Assembly (NCBI GenBank): GCA_003561665.1
Contig: PWVY01000070.1
Coordinates: 1-6,294, forward strand
Direction: 5' to 3'
Length of the DNA: 6,294 nt
Source: Thermoplasmata archaeon
Lineage (GTDB): Archaea > Thermoplasmatota > SW-10-69-26
The notes beneath the pieces are model-generated. The model was given only the letters and a program-made list of their open reading frames with translations. It ran no database searches and was not told the origin of the DNA. This document shows, in pieces, positions 1 to 5,240 of this stretch. A program made the position numbers and the translations under genes. Every line of letters begins with the position of its first letter. Positions within the stretch are counted from its first letter, which is position 1.

Positions 1-29
1 CTGAAAGCACCTGATTGCCGAGAGCGGAA

Positions 30-38
30 CGTTTTTCC
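30..38 (+). promoter_or_regulatory. Candidate promoter T-tract upstream of the E1 fusion gene
   Basis: CGTTTTTCC lies with its T5 run 28-32 nt before ATG 64. That is roughly where an archaeal TATA-like element would sit for a leaderless or nearly leaderless transcript. The same 9-mer occurs at 4795-4803 upstream of another gene. It is not a canonical TATA box, so the promoter role is inferred from position and recurrence only. Confidence 0.3.
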
Positions 39-63
39 TGCAGAACACGTGCACAGGGGTACG

Positions 64-1503
64 ATGGTGAAGGTCCGAATCCCCGCGCCGCTTCGTCCCA
101 AAGCCGACGGCCAAACCGAGGTCACGGTGAACGCTGATCACGTCGATGAGGCCATCCACGACCTCGTCAGCGAATACCCCGACCTCCAAGAGAACCTCCT
201 CGACGAAGACGGTGAACTTCAACGGTTCGTTAACTTCTTCGTTAACGGGACGAACATCAGCGAGCTCAGCGGGACAGAAACGAAGGTCAACGATGAGGAT
301 ACTCTCCTCGTCCTCCCTGCCGTGGCAGGCGGCGACTCAACAAGCCACCGGAACGGGGGTGAGGATTCTGGATCCCTCACGCCGGATGAGCTTCGTTTCT
401 ACGGGCGACACCTGATCCTCCCCGACGTGGGGCAAGAGGGGCAAGAGCGGTTGAAACGCTCCAGCGCTCTCGTGATCGGAGCTGGCGGGTTGGGCTCACC
501 CACGCTGTTGTACCTTGCCGCAGCTGGGGTTGGACGCATCGGGATCGTCGACCCGGACACCGTGAACGCCAGCAACCTTCATCGGCAGATCCTCTACGGG
601 TACGACGATGAAGGCAAGAAGAAGGTTCACGCGGCCAAGCAACGGTTGGAAGCGTTGAACCCCCACATCACGGTGGAAGCACACGATGCGCGGTTCACGA
701 GCGAGAACGCGCTCGACCTCGTGGAACGGTACGATGTCGTGATCGACGGGACCGATAACTTCCCCGCTCGCTACCTCGCGAACGATGCATCCGTTCTTGC
801 TGGCAAACCGAACGTGCACGCGAGCATCTTCCGCTTCGAGGGGCAGGCCAGCGTGTTCTGGCCGGACAACGAGGGGCCGTGTTACCGGTGCTTGTACCCG
901 CAACCCCCCCCGCCGGGGTTGGTTCCAAGCTGCGCGGAAGGAGGCGTGCTTGGCGTGCTCCCGGGGACGCTTGGCGTCTTGCAAGCCACGGAAGCGATCA
1001 AGATCCTGCTTGGAACGGGAACCCCCTTGACGGGTCGTTTGGTCCTTTACAACGCTCGGGATGGAAGCTTCGATCAAGTCGATATCGAAGCGAACCCGGA
1101 CTGCCCGGTTTGTGGCGACGATCCATCTCTTACGGAGCTTATCGATTACGAAGCCTTCTGTGGCTTAGACCAGCACGATGAGGCGTTGAACGGGAACGAG
1201 GTCGATGTCGAGACGTTGGCCCGGAGGCAGAACGATGAGGGGCTCGTGTTGCTGGATGTGCGGGAAGACTGGGAGCGTGAGATCGTTCGCATCGGCGATA
1301 GCCTTCACGTCCCGTTGGCGGACTTGCCCGATCGCGTTAGCGAGTTGCCGGTGGACAAGGACATCGTCGTGTACTGCAAGATGGGAGGGCGTAGTGCCAA
1401 GGCGGTGGAGTTTCTTCAATCGGTCGGGTTGGATGCGTACAACCTCGCTGGTGGGGTGGATGCATGGTCGGAGGAGATCGAGGAAGAGCAACCGGCGTAT
1501 TGA
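64..1503 (+). CDS. moeB: MoaD/SAMP-like + MoeB/UbaA-type E1 + rhodanese fusion protein
   Basis: A three-domain sulfur-activation protein (479 aa from ATG 64; numbering here starts there). Residues 1-90 are a beta-grasp MoaD/ThiS/SAMP-like domain ending in PAVAGG (about 85-90), the classical activated C terminus, but here internal. A Gly/Ser-rich linker (about 91-105) leads to a MoeB/ThiF/UbaA E1 domain (about 106-365). It has the nucleotide loop GAGGLGSP (139-146), NLHRQ (171-175), DGTDN (228-232), zinc pairs CYRC (273-276) and CPVC (347-350), and the presumed catalytic Cys in PSCAEGG (Cys290). Residues about 380-474 are a rhodanese domain with active-site Cys438 in YCKMGGRS. The E1-rhodanese pairing is that of eukaryotic MOCS3/Uba4. 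Known chemistry is adenylation of the ubiquitin-like C terminus followed by persulfide transfer; the target here (molybdopterin, tRNA thiolation or protein conjugation) is unknown. GTG 49 is an alternative start. ATG 64 is preferred because MVKVRI is a typical MoaD beginning and a purine-rich AGGGGT lies just upstream (55-60). Confidence 0.93.
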   Translation: MVKVRIPAPLRPKADGQTEVTVNADHVDEAIHDLVSEYPDLQENLLDEDGELQRFVNFFVNGTNISELSGTETKVNDEDTLLVLPAVAGGDSTSHRNGGEDSGSLTPDELRFYGRHLILPDVGQEGQERLKRSSALVIGAGGLGSPTLLYLAAAGVGRIGIVDPDTVNASNLHRQILYGYDDEGKKKVHAAKQRLEALNPHITVEAHDARFTSENALDLVERYDVVIDGTDNFPARYLANDASVLAGKPNVHASIFRFEGQASVFWPDNEGPCYRCLYPQPPPPGLVPSCAEGGVLGVLPGTLGVLQATEAIKILLGTGTPLTGRLVLYNARDGSFDQVDIEANPDCPVCGDDPSLTELIDYEAFCGLDQHDEALNGNEVDVETLARRQNDEGLVLLDVREDWEREIVRIGDSLHVPLADLPDRVSELPVDKDIVVYCKMGGRSAKAVEFLQSVGLDAYNLAGGVDAWSEEIEEEQPAY

Positions 1504-1528
1504 TGTGTCGTACCCTGGAGCCGAACGG

Positions 1529-1536
1529 TTTTCTTA
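1529..1536 (+). promoter_or_regulatory. Candidate promoter element (T-rich) before the second ubiquitin-like gene
   Basis: TTTTCTTA lies 22-29 nt before GTG 1558, in the short gap after the E1 fusion gene. It could be a TATA-like element for a leaderless transcript. As a T-rich tract just past a stop codon, it could instead be an archaeal terminator of the upstream gene. The sequence alone does not separate these. Confidence 0.22.
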
Positions 1537-1557
1537 CGAGTGCCTCCATGGGCTAGC

Positions 1558-1776
1558 GTGGCTCGCATCATCTTCGGGGATGGTTTGTCTGAACCGAGAG
1601 AAATCGAGGTTCCTGGTGTGACGCTCGGGGAGGTGTTAAGCAGGGTGAGGGCGGAGCATGGGGAGGGCTTGGGCTCTAAGGTTCGGGTGTTCGTGGATGG
1701 TATGGATGCTTCTCGGTTGGAGGGCGAGGATACGCCGGTTGGGGACGAGGATACGGTCTTGTTGACGACGTTTTAG
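1558..1776 (+). CDS. Ubiquitin-like beta-grasp (MoaD/ThiS-type) protein lacking C-terminal Gly-Gly
   Basis: A small protein of 72 aa from GTG 1558, or 78 aa from GTG 1540. The pattern is a beta-grasp fold of the MoaD/ThiS/SAMP type: a first strand ARIIFGDG, a helix (LGEVLSRVRAEHG), then VRVFVDGMD and a final strand DEDTVLLTTF. The segment resembles the N-terminal domain of the preceding E1 fusion, where the same final strand continues to PAVAGG. Here the protein stops at TTF, with no di-glycine, so standard E1-dependent activation or conjugation would not be possible. It begins 54 nt after the E1 gene on the same strand and is probably cotranscribed or driven by a T-rich element at 1529-1536. 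GTG 1558 is preferred because the fold starts directly there and the T-rich element would sit about 25 nt upstream. Neither start has a convincing ribosome binding site. The stop codon overlaps the end of oapC by 4 nt. Its function is unknown. Confidence 0.72.
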   Translation: MARIIFGDGLSEPREIEVPGVTLGEVLSRVRAEHGEGLGSKVRVFVDGMDASRLEGEDTPVGDEDTVLLTTF

Positions 1777-2396
1777 TCTTTGGATCGGTTGAAGACGCTG
1801 GGGAGGTGGATCACGAAGGATCCGTCTCGTTCAACGATCACGGGGTTGTTGTCCATCAGGCGTTCGACGTCGATCTCGTACTGGCCGGGTTCTTGGATGT
1901 TGAGCGTGGAGGGCCTGTTGGACGTGCCGTCTGTTGCGCCCTGAACCGGTTCGGTGGCGTCTTCGCTGGGTGGTTCGGGCTCGGGTTCAAGTTCGGGTTC
2001 CGGCGCGCTTGCCTCTTGCACGTCCTCGAGGCTGACTTGCACCGCTTCGCTTTCTCGAAGCTGGGTTTTCTCTTCTTCCCGGCTGAGGGGTTCGAAGGTG
2101 AACTCCCCGTTGGTGTCTTCGTCCTCGTTCTTGCGGAGGCGTATCCAGTCTTCCCAGGCGTCGCGGCTGAAGAGGTCCTCGTCGAGTTCGTCGGTGTCTG
2201 CTTTGTCGAGGACTTCTTGCAGCATGTCGTTGACGTTCTTGTCCGTGGTTTCGCCTTGGAGTTCTTGGCGTTCCTCGGCGTCGAGGGGTTCCTCGGTGAA
2301 GAAGAAGCGTGTGCCTTCGCATTGGGGGCAGCCGTCGAGCAGGTCGCTTGAGCCGTCTTGGAAGGCTTCCCCGCAGGAGAGGCACTGGTGGGGCAT
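1773..2396 (-). CDS. oapC: OapC, zinc-ribbon origin-associated protein
   Basis: A 207-aa protein with an N-terminal zinc ribbon: Cys5-x2-Cys8-Gly and Cys23-x2-Cys26. A long acidic region follows (about 35-165), including a Pro-Glu repeat (132-145) that is probably disordered. A conserved C-terminal tail (about 170-202) starts PGQYEIDVERL and includes VIVERDGSFVIHL. This zinc ribbon-linker-tail layout, together with its place after oapB, matches the archaeal OapC family (formerly DUF2072). In haloarchaea the oap genes lie beside the main replication origin; their molecular role is not settled. The gene starts 3 nt after the oapB stop and has only a weak GGTG ribosome binding site 6 nt before ATG, which fits translational coupling. 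Its end overlaps the convergent ubiquitin-like gene by 4 nt. The family call is firm; the function is open. Confidence 0.88.
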   Translation of the reverse strand: MPHQCLSCGEAFQDGSSDLLDGCPQCEGTRFFFTEEPLDAEERQELQGETTDKNVNDMLQEVLDKADTDELDEDLFSRDAWEDWIRLRKNEDEDTNGEFTFEPLSREEEKTQLRESEAVQVSLEDVQEASAPEPELEPEPEPPSEDATEPVQGATDGTSNRPSTLNIQEPGQYEIDVERLMDNNPVIVERDGSFVIHLPSVFNRSKD

Positions 2397-2399
2397 CCG

Positions 2400-2801
2400 T
2401 CACACCGCCGTTGCTTCCTGGGGTTCGCTTAGGACCATCGCTTCGATGCTGTCCCCGTCTTTGTAGACGGTTCGGAGCTTGTCCGCTGGACCGACGACGG
2501 TCATGCTGGCTTTCCCCCCGTATGTGGAGCGACGGAAGAGCTTCCCGATGATGCTGACCTCGTCGGGGTTGCGTTGGCTTTCCATCTCGATGCCGGTGAA
2601 GTTGTCCGGGTCGATCTCGATCATCGTGCTCTCGATGAGTTTGGCTTCCTCGTTGGGGTCGAGCCCTTCTTCGAGGACGAGGATCACGTCTTGTTGGACC
2701 TCGTCGAGGATGAAGCGGATCTTTTCCTGGAGGGACATGTCGTCGAGCTTGGCTTTCGATACGAGGTTGATCTTCACGCCGCCGTTGCCGTTGTTCGTCA
2801 C
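2400..2801 (-). CDS. oapB: OapB, DUF2073-family origin-associated protein
   Basis: A 133-aa protein of the OapB/DUF2073 family, recognised by the conserved core EEGLDPNEEAKLIESTM followed by IEIDPDNFTGIEMES (residues about 44-75 from GTG 2801). A Gly/Lys/Ser stretch (GKASMTVVGPADKL) and a short beta-rich C terminus follow. No catalytic motif is visible; from the family it is probably a partner of the OapA GTPase. A GTG at 2810 would add three residues and sits one base past the oapA stop. GTG 2801 is preferred because GAGGTG (2813-2808) lies exactly 6 nt upstream and resembles the anti-16S consensus GGAGGTGATC. That site overlaps the oapA stop codon, so translation is likely coupled. It is the middle gene of a tight three-gene minus-strand operon. 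Confidence 0.9.
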   Translation of the reverse strand: MTNNGNGGVKINLVSKAKLDDMSLQEKIRFILDEVQQDVILVLEEGLDPNEEAKLIESTMIEIDPDNFTGIEMESQRNPDEVSIIGKLFRRSTYGGKASMTVVGPADKLRTVYKDGDSIEAMVLSEPQEATAV

Positions 2802-2807
2802 TTGATC

Positions 2808-2813
2808 CACCTC
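2808..2813 (-). promoter_or_regulatory. Ribosome binding site of oapB overlapping the oapA stop
   Basis: On the minus strand, GAGGTG spans 2813-2808, sharing two bases with the oapA TGA (2814-2812). It is 6 nt from GTG 2801 and itself contains the alternative GTG 2810. This decides in favour of the shorter oapB start and suggests coupled translation. Confidence 0.6.
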
Positions 2814-3459
2814 ATTTGAAGGTCGAGATCATGGTCTCGTAGAGCTGTTCCACGTTGTACCCGGTGATCGCGCTGATGGGAACAACGGGATGTTGGGGGA
2901 ACGCGTTCTTGAGCGTTGCTGGGGAGGAATCTGGAAGGTCGATCTTGTTCGCAGCGATGACGACGGGTAAGCGTCGGGCTTCCAGGTTCCCTAGGATGGT
3001 CACGTTGACTTGGTTGAAGGGGTCCGTTGTGGCGTCCATGACGAGGATGATGCCGTCCACGTCGTCGAGCCATCGGATGGCTTCCACGACGCCTTCCGTG
3101 GCTTCCTTGGCGCGGTCTTTTGCTTCGCCTTCGTGCATCTCGTGGTTCTCGACGAAGTCTTCGAAGTCGATCTTCGTGGCGATGCCGGGCGTATCCACGA
3201 TGTCGAGCGTGAGGCCGGAGCCGTTGTGGCTCATCTGGATGTTCGCTTTGCGGCGAGCGCGCCGCGTTTCGTGCGGGACCTCGCTGGCGGCCCCCATGAC
3301 GTCGCCGGCCCAGTCGCGAACAATCCGGTTCGCGAGCGTGGTTTTGCCAGCGTTGGGGGGTCCATAGATCCCGATCTTTGCTTGTTCTTTTCCGAAGACG
3401 GAGTTCAGCCAGCTTAGGATACCTGGCTTTCCCGACTTGAGCTTCTGACCAATGGGCAT
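2812..3459 (-). CDS. oapA: OapA, Era/Ras-like GTPase of the oap operon
   Basis: A 215-aa P-loop GTPase with all motifs in order: G1 GPPNAGKT (33-40), a likely G2 Thr65 in PHETRR, G3 DTPG (89-92), G4 NKID (171-174) and G5 SAIT (196-199). There is no KH or other C-terminal RNA-binding domain, which separates it from bacterial Era and Der. A basic/hydrophobic N-terminal segment (1-28) precedes the G domain. Position ahead of oapB and oapC identifies it as OapA, described in haloarchaea as encoded next to the replication origin. It should bind and hydrolyse GTP; its role in replication or cell physiology remains undefined. The start is supported by a strong AGGAGGG site 5 nt upstream. It is the first gene of the operon, with a promoter expected in 3472-3535. 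Confidence 0.93.
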   Translation of the reverse strand: MPIGQKLKSGKPGILSWLNSVFGKEQAKIGIYGPPNAGKTTLANRIVRDWAGDVMGAASEVPHETRRARRKANIQMSHNGSGLTLDIVDTPGIATKIDFEDFVENHEMHEGEAKDRAKEATEGVVEAIRWLDDVDGIILVMDATTDPFNQVNVTILGNLEARRLPVVIAANKIDLPDSSPATLKNAFPQHPVVPISAITGYNVEQLYETMISTFK

Positions 3460-3648
3460 GTCGTCCCTCCTAGTAGGCGCCCCACGGGTCGGGGCGAGTG
3501 CATCCAGCCCGTGGACGGGGCCCGGGGTTTAAGCGTTTGTCGTTTTCCATCGGCCCTTTTCGAGGGGTGCGTTTCCGGGACGGGCGGCAGGGAAGGGTGT
3601 GCGTGAACCGATACATCCAAACCTGGAGGCGTCTGTGGGGGGTTCGGG
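3460..3648. promoter_or_regulatory. Divergent oapA/hjc intergenic region with candidate promoter and origin-box-like elements
   Basis: 189 bp between divergent genes, the longest gap in the window. A TATA-like GCTTAAAC (minus strand, about 3527-3534) could drive oapA with a leader of about 45 nt. A 7-bp inverted repeat, CCACGGG (3482-3488) and CCCGTGG (3508-3514), would fall in that leader. Two related boxes read on the minus strand as GATGGAAAACGA (3551-3540) and TCCCGGAAACGC (3580-3569). They partly resemble the core TCCAGTGGAAACGAA of archaeal origin recognition boxes, but no AT-rich unwinding tract is evident. For hjc, GATACAT (3609-3615) is a weak TATA candidate. Confidence 0.35.
3465..3471 (-). 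promoter_or_regulatory. Strong Shine-Dalgarno site of oapA
   Basis: AGGAGGG on the minus strand, 5 nt before ATG 3459. It is the strongest ribosome binding site in the window, implying a leadered mRNA for the oap operon, whereas several other genes appear leaderless. Confidence 0.7.
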
Positions 3649-4206
3649 ATGGGACACGATTACGAGCGAGAACTTCGGGGCATCCTCAACGGGGATCCGA
3701 AGGTCTTGGACAAGATGACGCGAACGGGCAGCGATGCGATTGTTCAGGCGTATCGGCAAACGAGCCAGGAGCCGTTCTTGGTCGTTCGAGCGGCGGGATC
3801 CTTGGGGGAGGGGGGGGATTTGGTCGCGATGCGGAACGGGTTCGCGTTCCTGATCGAGGTCAAATCGTCGAACCGGGATACGGTGCATTTCTCGGAGTCC
3901 AGCGGGGCGCTTCATGAGCAGGCGCTTGGGTTGCAGGAGCGTGCGGCGGAGGCGGGCGTGTTCGCTGTGTACGCATTCCGTTTGAAGGGTCACAGGAAGA
4001 AGGATCCGTGGCGGTTGTTCACGTTGCCCCACGCGGCGTTGGAAGGGCGGGCAAGCTTCTTGGCCAGGAGAACGCCTGCGTTGCCTCGAACGGCGTCCGA
4101 GACGTTCGTTTTGCGGTGGGAGGAGGGTCGCCCGTTGCATCATTTCTTGACGCAATATTACGAGGTTTTCGAGGATGGCGTCTCGCCTGCGGCGCCGTTG
4201 GCGTGA
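3649..4206 (+). CDS. hjc: Hjc-type archaeal Holliday junction resolvase
   Basis: A 185-aa nuclease of the PD-(D/E)XK type resembling archaeal Hjc, which cleaves four-way junctions in recombination and fork repair. Visible active-site elements are Glu6 in the helix YERELRGIL, Ser51 in VVRAAGS, Asp57 in GGDLVA, and Glu70/Lys72 in IEVKSS. These match the Glu...Ser...Asp...Glu-x-Lys set of Hjc. About 20-25 extra residues lie between the first helix and VVRAAGS (14-42), and the C terminus (about 130-185) is longer than the roughly 120-140 aa of classical Hjc. The closing part includes FVLRWEEGRPLHHFL. From memory, similar long forms occur in Thermoplasmatota. The start ATG 3649 has a G-run (3637-3642) 6 nt upstream. 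It is transcribed away from oapA, and its stop directly abuts the convergent stop of the membrane hydrolase gene. Confidence 0.85.
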   Translation: MGHDYERELRGILNGDPKVLDKMTRTGSDAIVQAYRQTSQEPFLVVRAAGSLGEGGDLVAMRNGFAFLIEVKSSNRDTVHFSESSGALHEQALGLQERAAEAGVFAVYAFRLKGHRKKDPWRLFTLPHAALEGRASFLARRTPALPRTASETFVLRWEEGRPLHHFLTQYYEVFEDGVSPAAPLA

Positions 4207-4728
4207 TCAGGTGTCGCGTTCGCGGTACCAGCGCAGGGCGTAGAGGCCGCCGAGCATGCCAAGGCTCCATACGACGATGGAAATCTCGAAGGGGCTGATC
4301 CACGTGTACACGTCGACGACGGTGGGGGCGCCGCGACCTAGCTCGGTGGTGCATGTGGGGATGATGGTGTCGGTGGCTGTCTCGACGAGGACGCGGCAGT
4401 TGAGGTAGATGTTCATGTTCCAGAGGGGGTAGAGGAGCACGACGCCGCCGGCGAAGAGGTCGAGGAACACGTGCGAGGCGAGGTAGTAGGCGGATACGCC
4501 CGCGTACGTGGCGCGCTGGGGGGGTTCGTTGCGCCATTTGTACCAGAGGAAAAGGGCAGGAAGGACGACGAAGATGTTGTGGAGGGTGGCGCGGTGGGTG
4601 CCGATCCAGTAGTCGATGTCGTGGATGAGGGTGAAGGGGAGCATGAGGAGGGCTACGCGGGCGGGGGCCATGCGCAGGGCTAGGAGGACAAGGAGCGGGA
4701 TCATGATGTGGATGATGAAGGATGGCAC
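4207..4728 (-). CDS. YdjM/DUF457-like membrane-bound metal-dependent hydrolase
   Basis: A 173-aa integral membrane protein. Hydrophobic segments are visible at about 5-18, 25-35, 52-63, 76-102 and 145-163. Conserved polar motifs typical of the YdjM/DUF457 family are His7, HDID (36-39), HRATLHN (45-51) and SHVFLD (85-90). These His/Asp residues form the presumed metal site. The family is annotated as inner-membrane metal-dependent hydrolases related to phospholipase C-like folds; substrates are unknown. The segment between about 104 and 140 (NCRVLVET..., CTTELGRG) is probably extracytoplasmic and holds two Cys. The start is GTG 4728 with no ribosome binding site but a TTATGA/TCATAA element about 29 nt upstream, suggesting a leaderless transcript. 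It ends base-to-base with hjc. Confidence is high for the family and low for the reaction. Confidence 0.83.
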   Translation of the reverse strand: MPSFIIHIMIPLLVLLALRMAPARVALLMLPFTLIHDIDYWIGTHRATLHNIFVVLPALFLWYKWRNEPPQRATYAGVSAYYLASHVFLDLFAGGVVLLYPLWNMNIYLNCRVLVETATDTIIPTCTTELGRGAPTVVDVYTWISPFEISIVVWSLGMLGGLYALRWYRERDT

Positions 4729-4754
4729 GCTATGGGGGTCGATACGGTGGGGGG

Positions 4755-4760
4755 TTATGA
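4755..4760 (-). promoter_or_regulatory. Candidate TATA-like element of the membrane hydrolase gene
   Basis: TCATAA on the minus strand (4760-4755), centred about 29 nt before GTG 4728. The spacing fits a leaderless archaeal promoter. It is one of the few A/T-rich spots in the GC-rich gap 4729-4838. Confidence 0.35.
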
Positions 4761-4794
4761 GAGGTTAGGGTCTCGGGACCGGGGCGGTGATCGG

Positions 4795-4803
4795 CGTTTT
4801 TCC
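4795..4803 (+). promoter_or_regulatory. Candidate promoter T-tract upstream of the HTH/zinc-ribbon gene
   Basis: CGTTTTTCC, identical to 30-38, with its T5 run 38-42 nt before GTG 4839. An initiation site about 25 nt downstream would leave a leader of roughly 12 nt. A second candidate, CCTTAACG (4811-4818), is closer to the leaderless spacing. The choice between them is open. Confidence 0.3.
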
Positions 4804-4838
4804 GTGGGAGCCTTAACGGGGGCAGGGGTTGGGGCCTT

Positions 4839-5240
4839 GTGGCTGCGTACCGGGTCCCAAGCGATGCGCGCGTGGTGGAGGCCATCGAGGAGGCGTTGGG
4901 GCGGCATCCAATCGTGGATAGTCAGGAGCAGCTGGGGGAGCTTGTTGGGCGGGTTTTGCAGGAGGAGGATGAGCATTACCGCGTGAGCGGTGCGCGGGTG
5001 CGCCGGTTGGCGGTGCAGGAGGGTTTGGTTCGGGTGCAGGTGGAAACGGGCACGACGGGGGAGCCTCCCCGGGAGGCGTGCCCGGTGTGTGATGGCGAGG
5101 TGGATGCGGTTCGCAACCGAACGTTGACCGGGGGGGAGACGGTGGTGGGGGTGCGTTGTTCGCGGTGCGCGTACGAGGCGGGGGCCAGGCATGAGGTGCC
5201 GCTTCGGTACGGGTTCGTTCGAGAGGAGAACCCGCCATGA
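4839..5240 (+). CDS. Archaeal conserved protein: N-terminal helical (HTH-like) domain plus C-terminal zinc ribbon
   Basis: A 133-aa protein. Residues 4-70 look like a small helical, probably winged-helix, domain: YRVPSDARVVEAI, then PIVDSQEQLGELV, then a segment ending YRVSGARVRRLAV with a likely beta hairpin (GLVRVQVET). Residues 80-125 form a zinc ribbon with Cys81-x2-Cys84 and Cys107-x2-Cys110, ending in PLRYGF. This two-part layout recalls a widespread uncharacterised archaeal family; I cannot assign a group number. The architecture suggests a nucleic-acid-binding or transcription role, but this is inference. The start is GTG 4839 with no good ribosome binding site, and YRVPSD matches the family-like N terminus. 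The stop codon overlaps ATG 5237 of a small ORF (ATGA). It is divergent from the membrane hydrolase gene. Confidence 0.78.
   Translation: MAAYRVPSDARVVEAIEEALGRHPIVDSQEQLGELVGRVLQEEDEHYRVSGARVRRLAVQEGLVRVQVETGTTGEPPREACPVCDGEVDAVRNRTLTGGETVVGVRCSRCAYEAGARHEVPLRYGFVREENPP

Noticed and set aside
904..912. C-rich homopolymer run suggesting a sequencing frameshift in the E1 gene
   Set aside because: The frame stays open and encodes the normal QPPPPGLVPSC loop of MoeB/ThiF proteins.
1970..2005. Short tandem-like repeats of TTCGGG on the plus strand
   Set aside because: Explained by Pro-Glu codon repetition in the OapC acidic linker; not a DNA repeat element in its own right.
1806..2351. Long open frame on the plus strand across oapC
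   Set aside because: Antisense shadow of oapC; the hydrophobic, Phe/Val/Gly-rich product is what acidic codons give on the opposite strand, and it shows no domain pattern.
3482..3514. 7-bp inverted repeat CCACGGG/CCCGTGG with a 19-nt loop
   Set aside because: Too short with too long a loop to call a terminator or riboswitch in GC-rich DNA; mentioned only as part of the oapA leader.
3498..3917. Plus-strand open frame overlapping the intergenic region and the 5' half of hjc
   Set aside because: Gly/Arg-rich out-of-frame shadow of hjc with no recognisable motif.
3529..4155. 208-codon open frame on the minus strand opposite hjc
   Set aside because: Arg/Gln-rich translation without motifs, lying opposite a well-supported Hjc; it also runs into the oapA upstream region.
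4755..5238. Two overlapping minus-strand open frames opposite the zinc-ribbon gene
   Set aside because: Pro/Arg/His-rich translations typical of antisense frames in GC-rich DNA.
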